DNA of 64,000 nt from Glandiceps talaboti (Eukaryota; Hemichordata; Enteropneusta; Spengelidae): positions 1,861,001 through 1,925,000 of the forward strand of contig NC_135566.1 of assembly GCF_964340395.1 (NCBI RefSeq). The letters run 5' to 3'. Positions within the stretch are counted from its first letter, which is position 1. Each line of letters begins with the position of its first letter. Shown piece by piece: positions 1 through 16,100 of the stretch. Position numbers and translations under genes: made by a program. Under the pieces are notes generated by a model. That model saw only the letters and a program-made list of their open reading frames with translations. It was not told the DNA's origin and ran no database searches.

Positions 1-707
1 ATATATATGCAGCTGTCTGAGATATTGAAACCTCTTACCACAAGTGATGAAAGATTAAGGACGTCTGCACCAATACATCAGAGATAAAGTGATCATTTCA
101 CTTTGATCAAGCCTCCAAGTGTATTTTTTTAATCATAAGTCAAGGATATTGCAGTGGGCACTCAAACAGATGAAAGGAAGTGTGATTTCATCTCATAGCT
201 TTGTTATTGGTCACTGAATTCTTGGTCACAACTCAAGGCTGGTTCAGTTCCTATAGAGAAGATATACATTAAATAAACAGTCAAACTAATATCTTTTAAC
301 GTTGTAGTTGTCTTGGAACTTAAAACAAATAATTGTGTACCTGTTGATGAGTAGCAATGCTACCCATCGTTGCAAACCACGACTGTTTTACAGTACCGTT
401 TATTTTGAAGAATAATAACTCTGGCTTGTACCAATGCATACACCAGACTGTAAGTGTAAGCTTTGTCATGTTCTGTCTTTGTTGGCCATCTTTTCTGTGA
501 TTGTTGACTCACAGGTGGTGGACACAACACATGGCATCTTAGAGGCTAGTGATACTTTGTATATGGAGATAATGAAGGTAATATTGATTATATTGCCTGC
601 AGTCAACCCTCACCTTACCATGCATTCTCATCAGTTACATTGTATGAATGTTGATGGCTCACAACACTTAGACTAACAATACATCAATGTATTTATTATT
701 CTTACAG
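1..707 (+). other. OSBP intron, 3' part (no exon seen)
   Basis: This is the intron ahead of the first OSBP exon in the window. It ends in a pyrimidine-rich acceptor (CTTACAG at 701-707). The reading frame open at 434-676 shows no resemblance to OSBP and has no matching splice sites. I see no repeat or RNA gene here. Confidence 0.5.
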
Positions 708-3700
708 ATGATGAAGACGAGGTAGCGCCTGCAGAACCTGACAAAAACGATATCCAGAACACACTACGAATGTTGAACAGCAAACTAGAAGACTTGACAA
801 CGTGCAATGATCTCATAGCAAAACATGGCGCAGCTTTACAAAGATCACTAAGTGAATTAGAACTGATACAAGACACAGCTGAAGCCAGTTCCAAGATAAA
901 AGCAGTCAATGAAAGAGCAACTCTGTTTAGGATTACATCAAATGCGATGATTAATGTGAGTACTCAAGATATTTTCAGACCTGCTTTAACCTTTTGCTTT
1001 CACTTTGTTTGATTTTTTTTAGTTTAGTTCAGTTCAGTTCAGTATATGTAAACCAAGAAGTGAAACTAAGAGAGTGGGAAATTGAGAATAGAGCGCCCTC
1101 GCTCAAATTGGGGTATCATTACCTCATTGTACTGTTTCCAAAGAGCTTTGTCCCTTGATATTCTGTGGAAGTGTAAATCAGGGATGTTTTTCATATTGTT
1201 CAGACATTGAGGAAAGCAACAATACTCTATGAGTAACTGGGTAACCTATACCATGTATACCTCCAAGGTACACACAGACAGGAAGTAGAGCGCCACCATG
1301 GCACATTTTGGAAGGGCCTATAGATTGAAAGAGTTGTTACATGTATTCTTGGTACATCCTCAATGGCTTGATCCAAACATAGTGAATGATTTGAGAAATA
1401 CCCACAACAAATCTTTAAGTCTAGAGGATTTTGTATGCTTGTCTGTGATCCCAAAATATTTACAGTTCTTTCCATGGTTTATATTAGCATGGATCTAGAA
1501 CTGTTATATCTAGTGGTGTATTGAACTCAGTTCCTTCCAATTCCATGATCACTGCATGACAGCAGATCATGTGATGTACTGTGATTTCAATTATCTACCA
1601 ATCAACGTGTATGTTTTTCTTGTTTTGTTGTGTATGTCTGTGGATGAATGAATGAATGAATGGATGGATGGATGGATGGATGAATGGATGAATGAATGGA
1701 TGGACGGACGGACGGACGGATGGATAGATGGATGGATAGATGGATATTGTTTCAGAATGCAACAAAATCAAGGATTGCACTATGTCCTACTTACTCAGAT
1801 TTACTTTGAGTAAAATAGAAAGTGTACAACCATGATTAAGATACAGGGAATGAAATGATAATCAAAGTGGTGTTCAATTTGTACACTTTATAGTCTTAGC
1901 CTGCATACTTGTCATGGTCTATGGTTTGGATTACTCTAGAGATAGTAAGACAAGTCTGTGGGCTGGTACGGTCTTCAAAGCTGATATTCATGACTGTATA
2001 TTTCTTTGCTGACATAACTCCTATATGGAGAGACGTTGAAGGAGAGAGAGACAAACAGCATGTAGCAGACAGTGATAAGATTAAGACTACCAGACAACAG
2101 ATATGAAAGGGTTATTGGATTATTTACAGCTAAATTTAGAAATATTGTTGCCATCTTATCCTATATCAGTCACATTGTAACCTTGTTTTTACTATTTATG
2201 ACCTGAAGGAGATGGAGGTAGAGATTTTATACGAAATATTAATAATAATTAATGGTTTATTAAAATTGTTCGTAGCAGTCATAGACTGAATTGCGACAAC
2301 TTCACATAACTGATAAATTTAAAATATAGCAAACATTAAAACCTTTACATTTCATGTTAAGACAGAATCAAAATAACTTTACACAATTACAAAATTTGGG
2401 TTAGTTGTTACTTATTTGTATATATCCTATATTTGGAAATGATGTGCACACTAACGCTAATCTAGACACTGTGAAACACGGAATTATTGAGTACACGTAC
2501 CAATTCACACCTCACAACATATATCTTCTTTCATATGAACTCGCAATAACAGATTGGAAATAGAAGCTGAAAGAATAACTGCATATGAAAAAATAACATT
2601 TTGAATAATTAGTGTTAATTTGAATAGAAATATATCAAATTAGTTATAAAGAATGTATATTGTTATACATCGTGAAAGCATTGAAATCATTTGTACAACT
2701 GCATTGTATATTGTCAAACACCACCTGTAGAAGCATGTTGTATGCTGTTTATACTTGTTAATGTTACAACAATTTGTATATTTGTAATTGTGAAAAACAT
2801 TGAAACGGAGATTTGTACAAACCTGGTTAGGCATTTAGTTGATTCAGTTTAAAATTAAACAAGTTTCTAATTAGCATGAAAACAGGGTATACATGTAGTA
2901 GTCAAAGGGGTAGTCACAAGGTGAATGAACTTTTGATTTTCAACCAGTAATAACTATATTTGTAATTTCTCTGTTCTGTGCCTATCAGAGAATTTGTCAA
3001 ATAAATGTGTCCCATGTTTGATTTATAGTACAATACAGGTTAGTCTTGAATACAAAATGTATAATAATTGGACTCAATTCTGACTGTTGTACCCCATTCT
3101 CAATACTGCTAAAATAACAAAGCAAACACACAATAGTTGTGTCATTAAATCATGGGTACAAGCATAAACCCTACACCAGGGTAGGGTCTATGGTACAAGT
3201 AAACGCAGTAGTTGTGCTTGTAACACATAGGTGCAGCTAAAAACGTAGTCTCAAAGATACAGTCATTTGTGACACACTATCAGCCTGCACTCATTAAGAA
3301 TCCAATATGGCTAAACAACAAGATGTATCTACAGTGGTTTAAAAGTCTTACAGGGCTGAACAACATGACGTATGTTACAGTGGTTTAGAAGTCTTACAGG
3401 GCTGAACAACACGAATGATGTATCTTACAGTGGTTTATCATAAATAAGTTTCAAAAATAAGTTTCACTCTTGATGAACCTGTCTACTGCCCTCTATAGGT
3501 CAGACAAAGAATTGCACCATGATATTTATCATATACTAGTATACAAGTGTACATTCCATTACTCAAGCTGATTAAAATCTGCTTTATTTACGATTTGTCA
3601 ACTCTACTGTGCATGTCCTCAACATTCTCTTTTGTTTATACATGGGATGATAAACAAAAAAGAACATTAAAAGACTAGCACAGTTGACATGACATATGGT

Positions 3701-4116
3701 AAAAAAACAAATCCAGTATCTCCCTAAACTAGATTGTAATCAAATTGATTCTGTAAATGGTCCTCATCCTAAACCGTGTTTTTTTTTAATTTCTTTGAAA
3801 ATAAGAGAATAATAATTGTAGTATTGCAAACCTATATCTATCCTCTGTTATTCAGCTATTGTTTAGATAGGGAAGTACTCATTGAAAGCAATTCATTGTA
3901 TTCCATTCCTGTAAATTATGTTGAGATTTATCACATGTCAATGATTTATGACACAGACCACACAACATCTATAAATCAATTCAAATCCTATAGTCATCAT
4001 ATCTATATACTAAATGCTTAGAATAAATTATCTGTAACATACATACCATCCACTGTTAAGATATAACTTCCCTTTAGAAGTCCCCTTTTCATTACTGACC
4101 ATACAATTTTGAATTG

Positions 4117-4153
<37 letters not shown>

Positions 4154-7100
4154 TGGGTGGGTGTGTGTGTATGTATGTACGTCTGTCTGTCTGTGTGTGT
4201 GTGTGTGTCTGCCTCTGTGTCTGTCTGTCTGTGCCTGTGTCTATCTGTGTATGTGTCTGTCTGTGTGTGTGTGTCTGTGTCTGTTTGTTTGTGTTTGTGT
4301 CTGTGTCTGTGTGTGTTTGTGAAGAGATTCACTCTACACAACAGATTTCTTGTTCAACTAAGCTGAGGTAAACCACATGATTGATAAATCCTACCTAATT
4401 ACAGGTCAAAGATTATGATGTAAATGATAGATTTGTCTATTTCAATAATAACAATATACTAGTACTAGTAGAAATAATATTTATTATTTGTTTCTTCAGT
4501 TCTAAGATAGGCATCACTCGGATTTCTTTTTTCATTATAAAAAGTTCTATTGATGTTTGTACATCTTCCCTCACATTTGAGTACATGCAATATATTAGGT
4601 TGTCTTCGGAACAAAATGGTGCTTGTAATTAGTATAATAACTTAAGTGTAAGGAATTGTACAATTTGTATAAGAAATAGAAGGAAATAAGTAAAACGAAA
4701 AAAAATATCCACAGAAAAAAAACAGGCACAGGTAAATTAGATAAGTCATATTATGAAAATGTATAAAACGAAAAAAAAAATATCCACAGAAAAAACAAAC
4801 ACAGGTAAATTAGATATTATAAAAAATAAATATATTAAAGAAAAATTTTTTAAAAAACTTGTTTTAAGAAACAATAAGTTGTAACGTTTGAGGAATAACC
4901 CTTCAAGAGCCTAATGAATAAGTTGTACACTTCAATACTGGTATATCCCATAATATTCTCAATTTATACATATACCAGATTACCAGCTGTAAAATGTGAT
5001 ATGAACGAACAATATGATTAAATCTCAATATTAGATTATATGAAATGGTCATTGTTGAAGTGTAATCTAGTTTTAGCTGGCATGACTTCATTAATCAGAA
5101 CACCTTTATAACACCTAACCATAATCCATATATGAAAGGGAATAGTTGTGGCAACCAGCTGTAATATTAACTGTGAGCCAAAATATGTAGATGAGGAAAA
5201 ATAAAGTCCCCCCCCCAAAAAAAATATAAAAAATAAAAAATAAAAAATAAAAATAACAAAAGACTGCAGTATCTGAAGTGAATTAGCATTTATTGTCAAA
5301 GATTGGGTCAACAAGCAAGTATTCCAAAGATAATAAGTTACCACAAACAGCATGACGTTATTTAGGGTAATAAGTGAACAATTATTGTATGTCATGATCC
5401 AGTCACAAGGTTAGACGTGATAACCCACATATTCTATGTGCAGTAAGCTGTCCACGTCACATGTCAACCCTAGGTGTGCATCATACTACCTACTGACCAT
5501 GCTCACTGACCCTTGACCTGACTAGTTTTATCAGATCTGGCGACTACAGACTTCCCAGCTTCCTCTGTTACTGGTTTATTTTTGTACGTCCTTGTTGTCA
5601 TTTCCACACTTCTATTGTATTTTGCTGACTATTCTCTCACTACCATTGTTTGAGTTCAGCACTTTTTGTCTCCGTATTGTAAGTATTACTTTTTAATCCT
5701 CATATGTCTTTCATAAGTTGTCTCATATTTAACACTGGTAGAATGAAATAGACATGCTCACATTTGAATATACCATTGTCTATCATTCTGCATCGTATGT
5801 AATCAAGAGAACGACAAACAATCTGTCCTCTTTTTCATTGACCTTAGTTAATTTTCTTGACAAAATTGTGCAACCTACATCTGATTTACGAAAGATTTCT
5901 CTTTGAATTATTATTTCATATTGACCATATTACTTGGTCTTTGTACCAGTGTTTTTGTTTAAGGTCGGTATTAAAGTAGTTAAAATCTACCTGGGTTTCT
6001 CGGTTGTTTTTACCAGAGTTTCCAACTACAATTATGGCACGATCATTGTAATCTATGCAGACATTACCTAATTTCCTCCTTTCAGTTACCTGTGTTCTCA
6101 AACTTTAGGAAAATGCTGTTGTATCATATGTTTTGTTTAGTCTACGACTGATGTACATTGTTCAAAAACCAAAGCATTTGCTTTGAGTAAATTGTTCAAT
6201 AGCTAAGTAAAATATCATAGTGTATTTGCTTGGGGTAATATTTAAAGTAAGTGAAATTAATCTCCAGGCTTATCTTTGAACAGGAGTATCCCTAAATTAA
6301 ACCTGTTATGAAATGAGCTAGGAGATTTTACAATATTTTTTCATTCACTTCCTACGGTTGTTAAACACTGAGAAAAATAATCCAGTCATGTGTCCATATA
6401 GTAAAAAGTATTGAGTCAGTAAAGCATACATGTAGATGTAGATTAATGTTTAATTAAAATATTAACTAGTATGATAATTGGATATAATTCCCATAGTTAT
6501 GTGATGTGAATTTGACCAATATCCATAGTAGAATGAAACCTGTCAGTACTCTAACCATTTTGTATAATTGATAGGATGTCAATATTCCCTTCAGGAGATT
6601 CTGCTATATCTCCTGAGTCAGTTTGTTATCTTGTTTTTCACTTTTAATATTAATATATTCCATATTAGGAATAGTAACTGTCATAGGTATAGAAATGAAT
6701 AATTGTACGTACAAATGAATATGTCCTAATAGTCCATGAGATCTCTACTTGATTCTGATCTAGAGTTACTGAGTATTGCTGTAGTACCAAAGTCATTGCT
6801 ATCAGTGAATAAGTAACTACATTGCTATCAAATTTGCTATCAGTGGTATATAAAACCTACACATACCTTAATGCTCAACTGTGTAGATTTTTAAATAACA
6901 ACCTTAGTACAAAATTTACTGTCCTTGGTAAATGAATACCTATGACTATGTGTACTTTTATAACACTCAACACGTATAAAACACAGGTAGATATTTAGAT
7001 TTTTACATATTCATGATTCAAGCAGAATTAAGATACGTCCTGTTGTTTCCACCGTATAGTCAACCTTCACTTTTACTAAGTGGTAGCTAAAAGGGAGGCA

Positions 7101-10100
7101 TGACACATTATATCACAGTACAGGCTGGGTGCAGGCATAATTTTATTTTTGTCCTGAAAATAAGTATTTATCTGTTTTCAATCAAAACATGTAATCGTCC
7201 TTGGTTTGTACAAAGTCCATGACTGAATCACAATGTGTATCCGGACAAAATGTGTAAATAATGAAAGATATGAAATAAAAAATATTTTGGATATGAATCA
7301 TTAAATTTTAGAAAAAAACTACTATTATGTATGGATAATGATACAAAATCAATACTACATTTGTGTTAAAACTGGTTTTATGTTTATACTGTGTGAGTGT
7401 TTTCCACTCAACTGTAACATTTGAAGTTCAAGGCTAGCTTGTTTGTTATTTTGAAGTATCAAAATATGAATTATTAACATTTAAGTATGTTTTTCATTAA
7501 CATATTAATATATTTCTATAGTACATTTTATTCGTACAACATTTTAAACTTTTCACTCTGAATGAAATAAAGTGACCCTGATATTTATTTATTGATAAAA
7601 CAAGTCTACATAATTTATCTACTTTGAAAAACAATATAAAAGAACATATACCAAGTCCTTGTTTGTAACTCATTAAATTGCAAAACATTGAAAAATGTGT
7701 GAAAGGTCTGTTGTTGTACATACAATGACAAACTTTAGTTCTGTAGTTTTTGCAATTTATTGAGTTACAAACAAGGACTTGATGTATGTATTTTTATATT
7801 GTATTTCAAAGTAGAAAAATATAGTACAGTTGTTTTATCAATTAACAATCCAAAATAACGACCCATTAGTCATCCATATGGCTATTTTGTGTGTCAAGAT
7901 TTGAGTAAAGTTGGGCTAGGTAGCCAAATATATATTGAAACTTTGACTTGTTATCATCGCTGTGAAATGGTAAGTAGGCCAGACAAGGCCCAGATTAGGG
8001 TATTTCTGTGAACACCACTAATTGTTTATAAATGTATGTATTTATTGATTTCCATTTCCATCCACATGTAAATGAACCTGTAATCAATTATAAAATCAGT
8101 GTTAGTACAAGTTGAAATAATATGTCATTTACCTGTGATTTTTGCTGCATGTTCTTGAGGCTAGCCGAGTTCCAATATGCAGTGTTACAATTACTACCAT
8201 CATCTCCACTCACATATTGGGAAAGTCCTTATTCTAACACAGAAATCTGTGACCCCCCCCCCCCCCCCCCCTCACAACTACCATACCTTAAAAGCTTGCT
8301 GACTCTGTAGATCGCTGTTTGTCAGTAATGGACAATATAGTCACAGTTAGATGAAATGACTTTATCATTTACATATAATGTAATTTCAGAGAAATTGACA
8401 ATATAATGACTGTATAGTGCATGTAATGAATGTGTGTATTAACATGAAGGCACAAGATTGCCTGATTACATACTTATCTCATTATACTATGTTCAGAGGC
8501 CCCTGGCTATAAACTGATCATCTCTGGACAGCAGGCCCATGGCTATTAGCTGATCATCTCTGGACAGCAGGCTCATGGCTATAAACTGTTCATCTGTGGA
8601 CAGCAGGCCCATGGCTATAAACTGTTCATCTGTGGACAGCAGGCCCCTGGCTATAAGCTGATCATCTCTGGACAGCAGGCCCCTGGCTATAAACTGATCG
8701 TCTGTGGACAGCAGGCCCCTGGCTATAAGCTGATCATCTCTGGACAGCAGGCCCCTGGCTATAAACTGATCGTCTCTGTACAGCAGGCCCCTGGCTATAA
8801 ACTGATCATCTTTTGACAGCAGGCCCCTGGCTATAAACTGATCGTCTCTGGACAGCAGGCCCATGGCTATAAACTGTTCAATTTAGTCTCAGTACAACAG
8901 GCCCAAATACAATATTGATGACTGACTGACTGACCCAATTCTTCTAATACTTCCTCTAAGCTTTTTACAATTGTTTTGTTTGGCCTGTAACTGCTAAATA
9001 CTACATCTTTACTCCATCCAATACTATTCCTAACAACAATTGTTATCTGTCAATATATCTTGCAGTATCTTGTTACTTATGCCAAATTTTCTATATCAGT
9101 ATTAAAATATTATAGAATATTTAGGAGGCATTTACACAAATACTTAGCAAGATTTTGTCACAAATTTGAAATCCTAAATTTCTGAAAGTTCATAGTTTGT
9201 AGAATTAGTATGAAGAGCAGTGCACAGGATGGTATTTTGACCACCACACCCAAATTTAGTCTCATAATATTTGTAAAGAAAAAAGCTGGAATATATGTCT
9301 TAAAGATATTGATATTACCTTTTTGCCACCTTGTATACAACCCCTGAAAAAACACCAATGCATTTGCTTGTTTGTGATAAGCAGAAATGAGACAAATTTC
9401 ATGCAAAGACATACAATGTAATTAGTGTCGATAACTTATCAAAATGATAAACACCATAAGAGCCAGGAGCCATGATTCTGTTTACTGATAGAACACCTAC
9501 TCATTCTAACAAATGAAGAAGACTGCAACTGTTACATTATAACTTCCACAGATATAAACAAACTGATAAAAACATCACCTGAACCAACATCAGTGACACC
9601 CTCCTCTCTGTTTATGTATCAGTTGTATTATTGTTTTTACCTAATGTTGTCTTTATATGAAGTCTTTCCTTGGCTTACTTCATGCAAGCAAACACGCTAG
9701 TTTTTTTTGCTGAGTTGTAGTACATGTACCCACCAATGTAATCTTTGTATGCAGTCTTTCCTTGGCTTACTTCATTCAAGAAAATGCACTGGTGTTTTTT
9801 TTGTGAGTTGTATGTATATCAATGATATAGCAACTTTCCCTGTAAGACATCTAACGATTAACATCAGCAGTGCCTGTCTTGTAGTAAAACAAACTGTTGT
9901 TTAAAAACTAACATAAGATTCAAACTTGTATTCACAAACAAACTTTATAAGTTTATATGTGAATTTCTTTTTAAAACCAACACTTTACTGTTATGATCAT
10001 TGAGTTTCTAAATCATATATTGTCTTTGTAAGAAAGTATTTGATGTGAATTCATGAGTAAATACTGTACTTGTTTGTACACCTGACGTTATGATGTGATC

Positions 10101-13100
10101 CGTACATGCATTGCATATCCTATAGTCAGCTGACCCATACCTAGGGAGTTCCTTTACATATATTTATATATGTACACAACTAGTATGCATATATATTGCT
10201 AAGCTCTAAACCTTTTCTTGTGTTCAAATCTCATTTGAATTATTATTCGTATTACCAATCTAATTTTTGTTAGCGTAAAAAAAAATTGTGATATTGAATT
10301 CAAAAATTGAAATTCCAAACAAGTGATGAGATTAGGAAAGGGAAACGTTTCATTTACAGGTGTGGTTCTCCAGTTGGATTGAAAGTTATATAACTAGGTG
10401 AACTGTCTTTCAGAAAAGGAATCTGCAAAGGTGATTAAAACAAGGCCTAATTAATAGTAGCATGGTTAGAAAAGAAAGATTTCTGTAATTGTTTATTTGT
10501 TCCTTCAGCTGTAATGATACAAGGTTGGCAGTTCCCCTAAACTCATTTCTTTGAAAACCGGTATGAATAGTTGACGATTTGTGTTTTGTACTTGTAAAGT
10601 GTGTACTTTTGTTGTTTTGGGGGTTTTCCTATTGATTAAGGTAGAGACGTAACAAGCTGAGAGGTGAGGTGCCTTTGTAAAGGTGTATTGATTGTCAGTC
10701 TTTGTGATGTGACTTTCCCTACACACTGGCCTCTGAGTAGTAGTAGCTGTAATTCTATTCAAGTCATTTTGTTAACCAGCGATGACGTCGATACCACACT
10801 GTAATGCAGACAAGAGGCCATCGTTGAGGAACTCTCTGGAGTCTTTGCAGGTGATTCGCTAAAAAAGCGCTTCGATTTAAAATCGTCCTTGTCAAAATCT
10901 TCAACTCAGGAATTATCTTTTGTGATTTTGAAGGTCAGTATACAGTGGATGGGGTGGTGTTTTTATTATGTCGCTTTCCATCACTTTGAACATACCTCTC
11001 CATGTGATCACGACACGGCTTCCCAGAGGCCAAAACTGTAATACCTTTCCCAGCAGTGTGTGCTTGGCTGTAATAAAATCAGGTGCAAATAGGGTTAATT
11101 ATAGAAATGGAATAGGATTTCATGAAATCTATACCCAGCTGTTCAAAAATATCACATGCATATTTATTTGTATGCAGCTAGTATGCTTATGTGTTCACCT
11201 GAATGTACTACTAGTAAGTCCCATCCCTTATAATGTTTGGAGAAGGCCTTTTCATTATTACTTGGAACTAAGAGGTCGGGTTTATGATTTAATCAATAGA
11301 TCATGAAATGAATGAAATGCTCCTCAAATACATAGTGTAATTGATTTGTGATGTCAACAACAAAATATTGAATGCGGTCTATTATGGAAATGATAATGCA
11401 TATAAATGGCCTCCTCCGAGTCCTTGCTAATATTTCTTAGCAATGTGACTTTGATTGCAGGTTTACAACCAATTCTTAATAGTGAATTGTGTTATTAAAG
11501 AGAAACAAAGGTTTGCTATGTTTGATAGACTTTAAACTACACTGTATACTAACTATGCCTAGTATAGTTACCGAAGTATGCAAATTTCCACCCTGTTTTA
11601 AAGTCTCTGTAGCTATAACCAGAAATGTTTTTTTTCCATATTTTTTATTTGTATATGTTAGCCTACTAAACCTATCAGCATATCAAAAATTTACTATTTG
11701 TTGAGAAACAGTGAAATGGTTCAAACTATTTATTTATTGTGATTGTTTACACATGGACATCAAGCCAGTGTACACAGTTATCATTAACAAGTAGAAAATA
11801 GGTAGTTTAACAACTAAGGAGGATTGGACTATGTATCGTATATATTTTGTGTCTTTTTCAAGAAACAAAATTAGTGAATACTGCAAAATGTAATGTGTAT
11901 TGGATCTTTACTGTGTACCAGCCCAAATCTTGTAGGGCAACCCGTCCAAGATCTACGATGCCAGTGAAAGATACATGATTTCACCAGGTCTGAAACAGTA
12001 GTTCAATTGATAACAGGTGATGTATTGTACAGTTTCAATTCTAGTGTTTTGTGTAATGGTCTCCTTGAAATGTCTGATCAATCTTTTGACTGTCTAGATG
12101 TAATCACACACAGATTACTTCAATTTGTACACATAACTCACAACTTTGATGCATAGATTACAGTCTTATATCAAATCTTAAGAAGATCTTAGACTCAGTC
12201 TTAGAGTAATATGTCTGAAAACAGATCATGCATGTACTTGCTATCTTGACAACTTATGTGTCTTTACTGTGTTTGAATATCAAGGAAAGATGTAATACTT
12301 AATAGTAATATCTTGATAGTTTATATAACTGTTGTGTTTCAAATTTAGGGATGGAGATGAAACTAGGGGAACTTAGGATACCATTCTCTGAATCAATGCA
12401 TGAATCAACTGTTATTTTTACCAGAGTAAAGAGGATATGAGAAAATAATCCCACACACCAATGGTCAAAGATAGAATATCTCACCCTCATTAGGTAATTT
12501 TGTCTCATTTTTGCCAGAACATTCCCTAACTGGTATGAGATATTCTGTCTCGGCTCATTTTGTGTGTGGGATTCTATTAGTCTCTTTGATAAAGCTATAT
12601 AGTGTGGATGCCAATGTGTGGTGTCCAACTAAACTGAGGTGTAAATGGTAACGATACTGTATAGGAACTAGACTAAGACTAGAACAATGTTCCACAGTGG
12701 CATTCATCATCATCATGTCACTGGTTACAGCTTACAAGTCAGGCTACTGATAATAGGGTTTGGTGTACTGATACTAAATGATAGTGCCATTTATTGGTTT
12801 CCATGGGATGACCAACGTGGTATCAAATCATCTCTAAGGGAGATCTTGAGGCTAGATTCAATTAGGATAGCACTAGTCTACCACCTATAACATTAGAGTG
12901 TAAGATTTTCATATCATTCATTGATCAGTTGCCAATATTGAAATAAAATAATACCAGCTTGAGTACAGTGCCAAAGTCTTCATTGATCAGTTGCCAATAT
13001 TGAAACGAAATGATACTAGCCTGAGTACAGTGCCAAAGTCTTCAGTGATGAGTTGCCAATATTGAAACAAAGTGATACCAGCCTGAGTACAGTGCCAAAG

Positions 13101-16100
13101 TCTTCATTGATCAGTTGCCAATATTGAAACAAAATGATACCAGCCTAAGTACAGTGCCAAAGTCTTCATCTACACTATAGATACTATTGCATAGGGTTCT
13201 CATTTATGATCGAGGGGTCTTGGCGATTTCAGGAATAAAGATTCTGTTATCTTCTGTTATCTTCTCTTCTCTTCTCTTCTCTTCTCTTCTCTTCTCTTCT
13301 CTTCTCTTCTCTTCTCTTCTCTTCTAGGCCAGAGTTATATGCTTTAAATAGGACAAGAATCCTACCACCATTCCTTGTAAAACTAAGCTTTGAATACGTT
13401 TATACGTTATATCACAAAGTTAATGCATGTATGCAGGAATTAACTCTAATCCTTGGCAATAATTGCAAAATCCCCTTCAAAGAAAATTGGCAAATAGAAT
13501 ACTGGAAAATTGGTGATGTTGACTGTATGCTTCAAAGGTTCTTAAATATTGCATACAAGTAATTATGTATTAAATATACAGGTACTTGTTAGTTCACAGT
13601 CACGTAGAATAATATGAATATGATATATGTACATCAAACAAAATCAGTGTTACTGATAGTATTGGAATTGTTGCTTTAAAAAAAAAAAAAACGGTTTTGC
13701 TTTTTGGTTTACAAATTCCAATGTATAAGTTTAGAATAAAGAACCCTGGCATTCCAGTTTGTTGTTTATTCATGATATATGCACACAAAACTACATATGT
13801 AATTGTAAATGAACTTGGACTGCATATCCTGCAGGTAGGCCTCATTCAGGAAGCAAAGAAACAAATTGAATCAATATGCAATACTTTTTTACTTAGTTGA
13901 ACCATTTATTGGAGTGTTCATATATTGTACTTCTAAAATTGGATGTCCTAATGTAGGTCAATGCAAAAAGTGGCACTTCATTTCTAAGCCTTTAATTTTA
14001 TGCACTCACAAAGTGTTTGTTTAGTGTTCACAAACCACAAACAATGGATGTATTCAATGTATTAATAGCGCTGGTATCTAAATTGGTAATTTGAGACTGA
14101 ATGTATGTCATTAATCATTGGTCTAGTCAAATATAGTTGTATGGAGAATACTATAATAAAATGCATTTTTAATAGTATCAAACTTATCATTCTTATTTTG
14201 CCTGTGGATGGTACTACTAACAAGGACTATGATTTGTAAGTTGCTGCTTTAGTTTTAAAACTAATACATGTAGTACAAAAAATATATAAGTAACACAGAG
14301 TGAGTACTTTTGATGGCAGAAATTTTGTATTTTTGTTTTCCCATTGTAATGATAGTATCACAGTATTAGTAATAAGAGTTATTGATATAAAAAAGTTGTA
14401 GTCAATAGAAGAGTATGGTTTAATGACTTTGTGATAAACATACATTACCGGTAAAATTTACATGAATAATTCAAATATGCATATTATACATTATCGCATA
14501 CTTTCATCTGTAATAGAAGGAATATTTTGAGTCTGCTTTTGCTGACCATAAATAATGAATGGTATTCCGGTATTGACAGTACTTGGTAAGTCGATGAAAT
14601 CTAATAATGAAGATATAGCCATACATATATCAATATGGCTTTGGAAAAATATGTGCAAAAATATGTGCTTTAAAAACTTCAATGTGTCTACTGAGACGTG
14701 GGGTGTTTTCTCAGAGTGCATATTTTCCAGTCTTAATATCAGTATCACTAACAGGTCAATAAACTTGATATACAATATTTATAAAAGATTGTTATTTCTA
14801 CTGGTTTGTAGTGTATTGCTACCAAAGCCTTGTCAAAATACATTATACAAATGTACATGTATATGTCAGCCTTATTTATAGATGAATTCATGTGTTGAAT
14901 ATATCATCTAAGAATAGTACCCTCATGGCCACCATGACATGCTGTGCTTGTCATATCAGGTAAGAACTCAAATTTGAAATATTGCAGCTTCAGACAGTTT
15001 TGAAATGTATGCTAGAAAAACAGATATGTATTCAATGATGGTAAATGTCAAAATTATGTTGTTTTTTCAAGATTTAATGTTGATGTATAGATAGTTGATT
15101 TGTACAGAATGTCAGTGACTCACATTTCAGCTGGTATGAAGTCCAATGCAATTTGTCCCATCTGTTACAAAGACTAGTACATCATCTTAATATTGTTGAG
15201 ATCAGACTATCTGTATTTTAACCACATCACTGACCAAACATTAATCATTTACATTGTAAAAGATCAGACCATCGATATGTTAACCTCATCACTGTTCAAC
15301 CATCAATACAAAAGTTTATTTCTTATTGTAGAGATCAGAATGTCTGTTGTGTATATGTAAACCATATATCTGACAAAACGTAATCATTATAAAAGATCAG
15401 ACCATCGATATGTTAACATCATCAAAGTCATCACTGCTCACACAGTACAAAAATGTATTTCTTATTGTGGAGATCAGAATGTCTGTTTTGTATATGTAAA
15501 CCACATATCTGACAAAACGTAATCATTATGAAAGATTAGACCATCGATACGTTAACATCATCAGAGTCATCACTGCTCACACAGTACAAAAATGTATTTC
15601 TTATTGTGGAGATCAGATTGTCGTTATGTTGACCTCATCACTGACCAAACAATTGGTATAAAAGTTTATTTCATATCGTAGAAAAAAGAACCAATTGATG
15701 CTTGTTAAGTGCCAGAAATGACACATCACAGCTGATTTACATAGAGATTAACAAATGCTACTGTTTTCCTCCTTGTATTGTCAAAAAGTAATGGATTTTG
15801 ATTAAATATCAAATAAGGTACACTCATACTTTTCCAACAGAATGAAAACTTATTGTTGTGCTATTTGTATGGTATCTAAAGAATTTTTATTTCTCTTTTT
15901 GTTCTTTGAAAGCATTTGATTATTATAAATGAAAATGGACTTAAACCGATGTATAAAGACATTTTTAGGGAATTCTAAACTTGTATTGAAATTATTCCGG
16001 AATAGTCCAGAAATTTTCCCATAACATGTCATTGTAGACTCCAATGCAGGACATTACATTTTTGACTTCCTGAGGTAATTAAGAGGAAAGACAGGAGAAA

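Noticed and set aside
434-676. Open frame of 80 residues upstream of the first OSBP exon
   Set aside because: No similarity to OSBP, no matching splice sites, ordinary intron composition.
8498-8880. CRISPR-like direct repeats
   Set aside because: Units are head-to-tail without unique spacers, in an animal intron. The same applies to 26107-26657 and 52421-52825.
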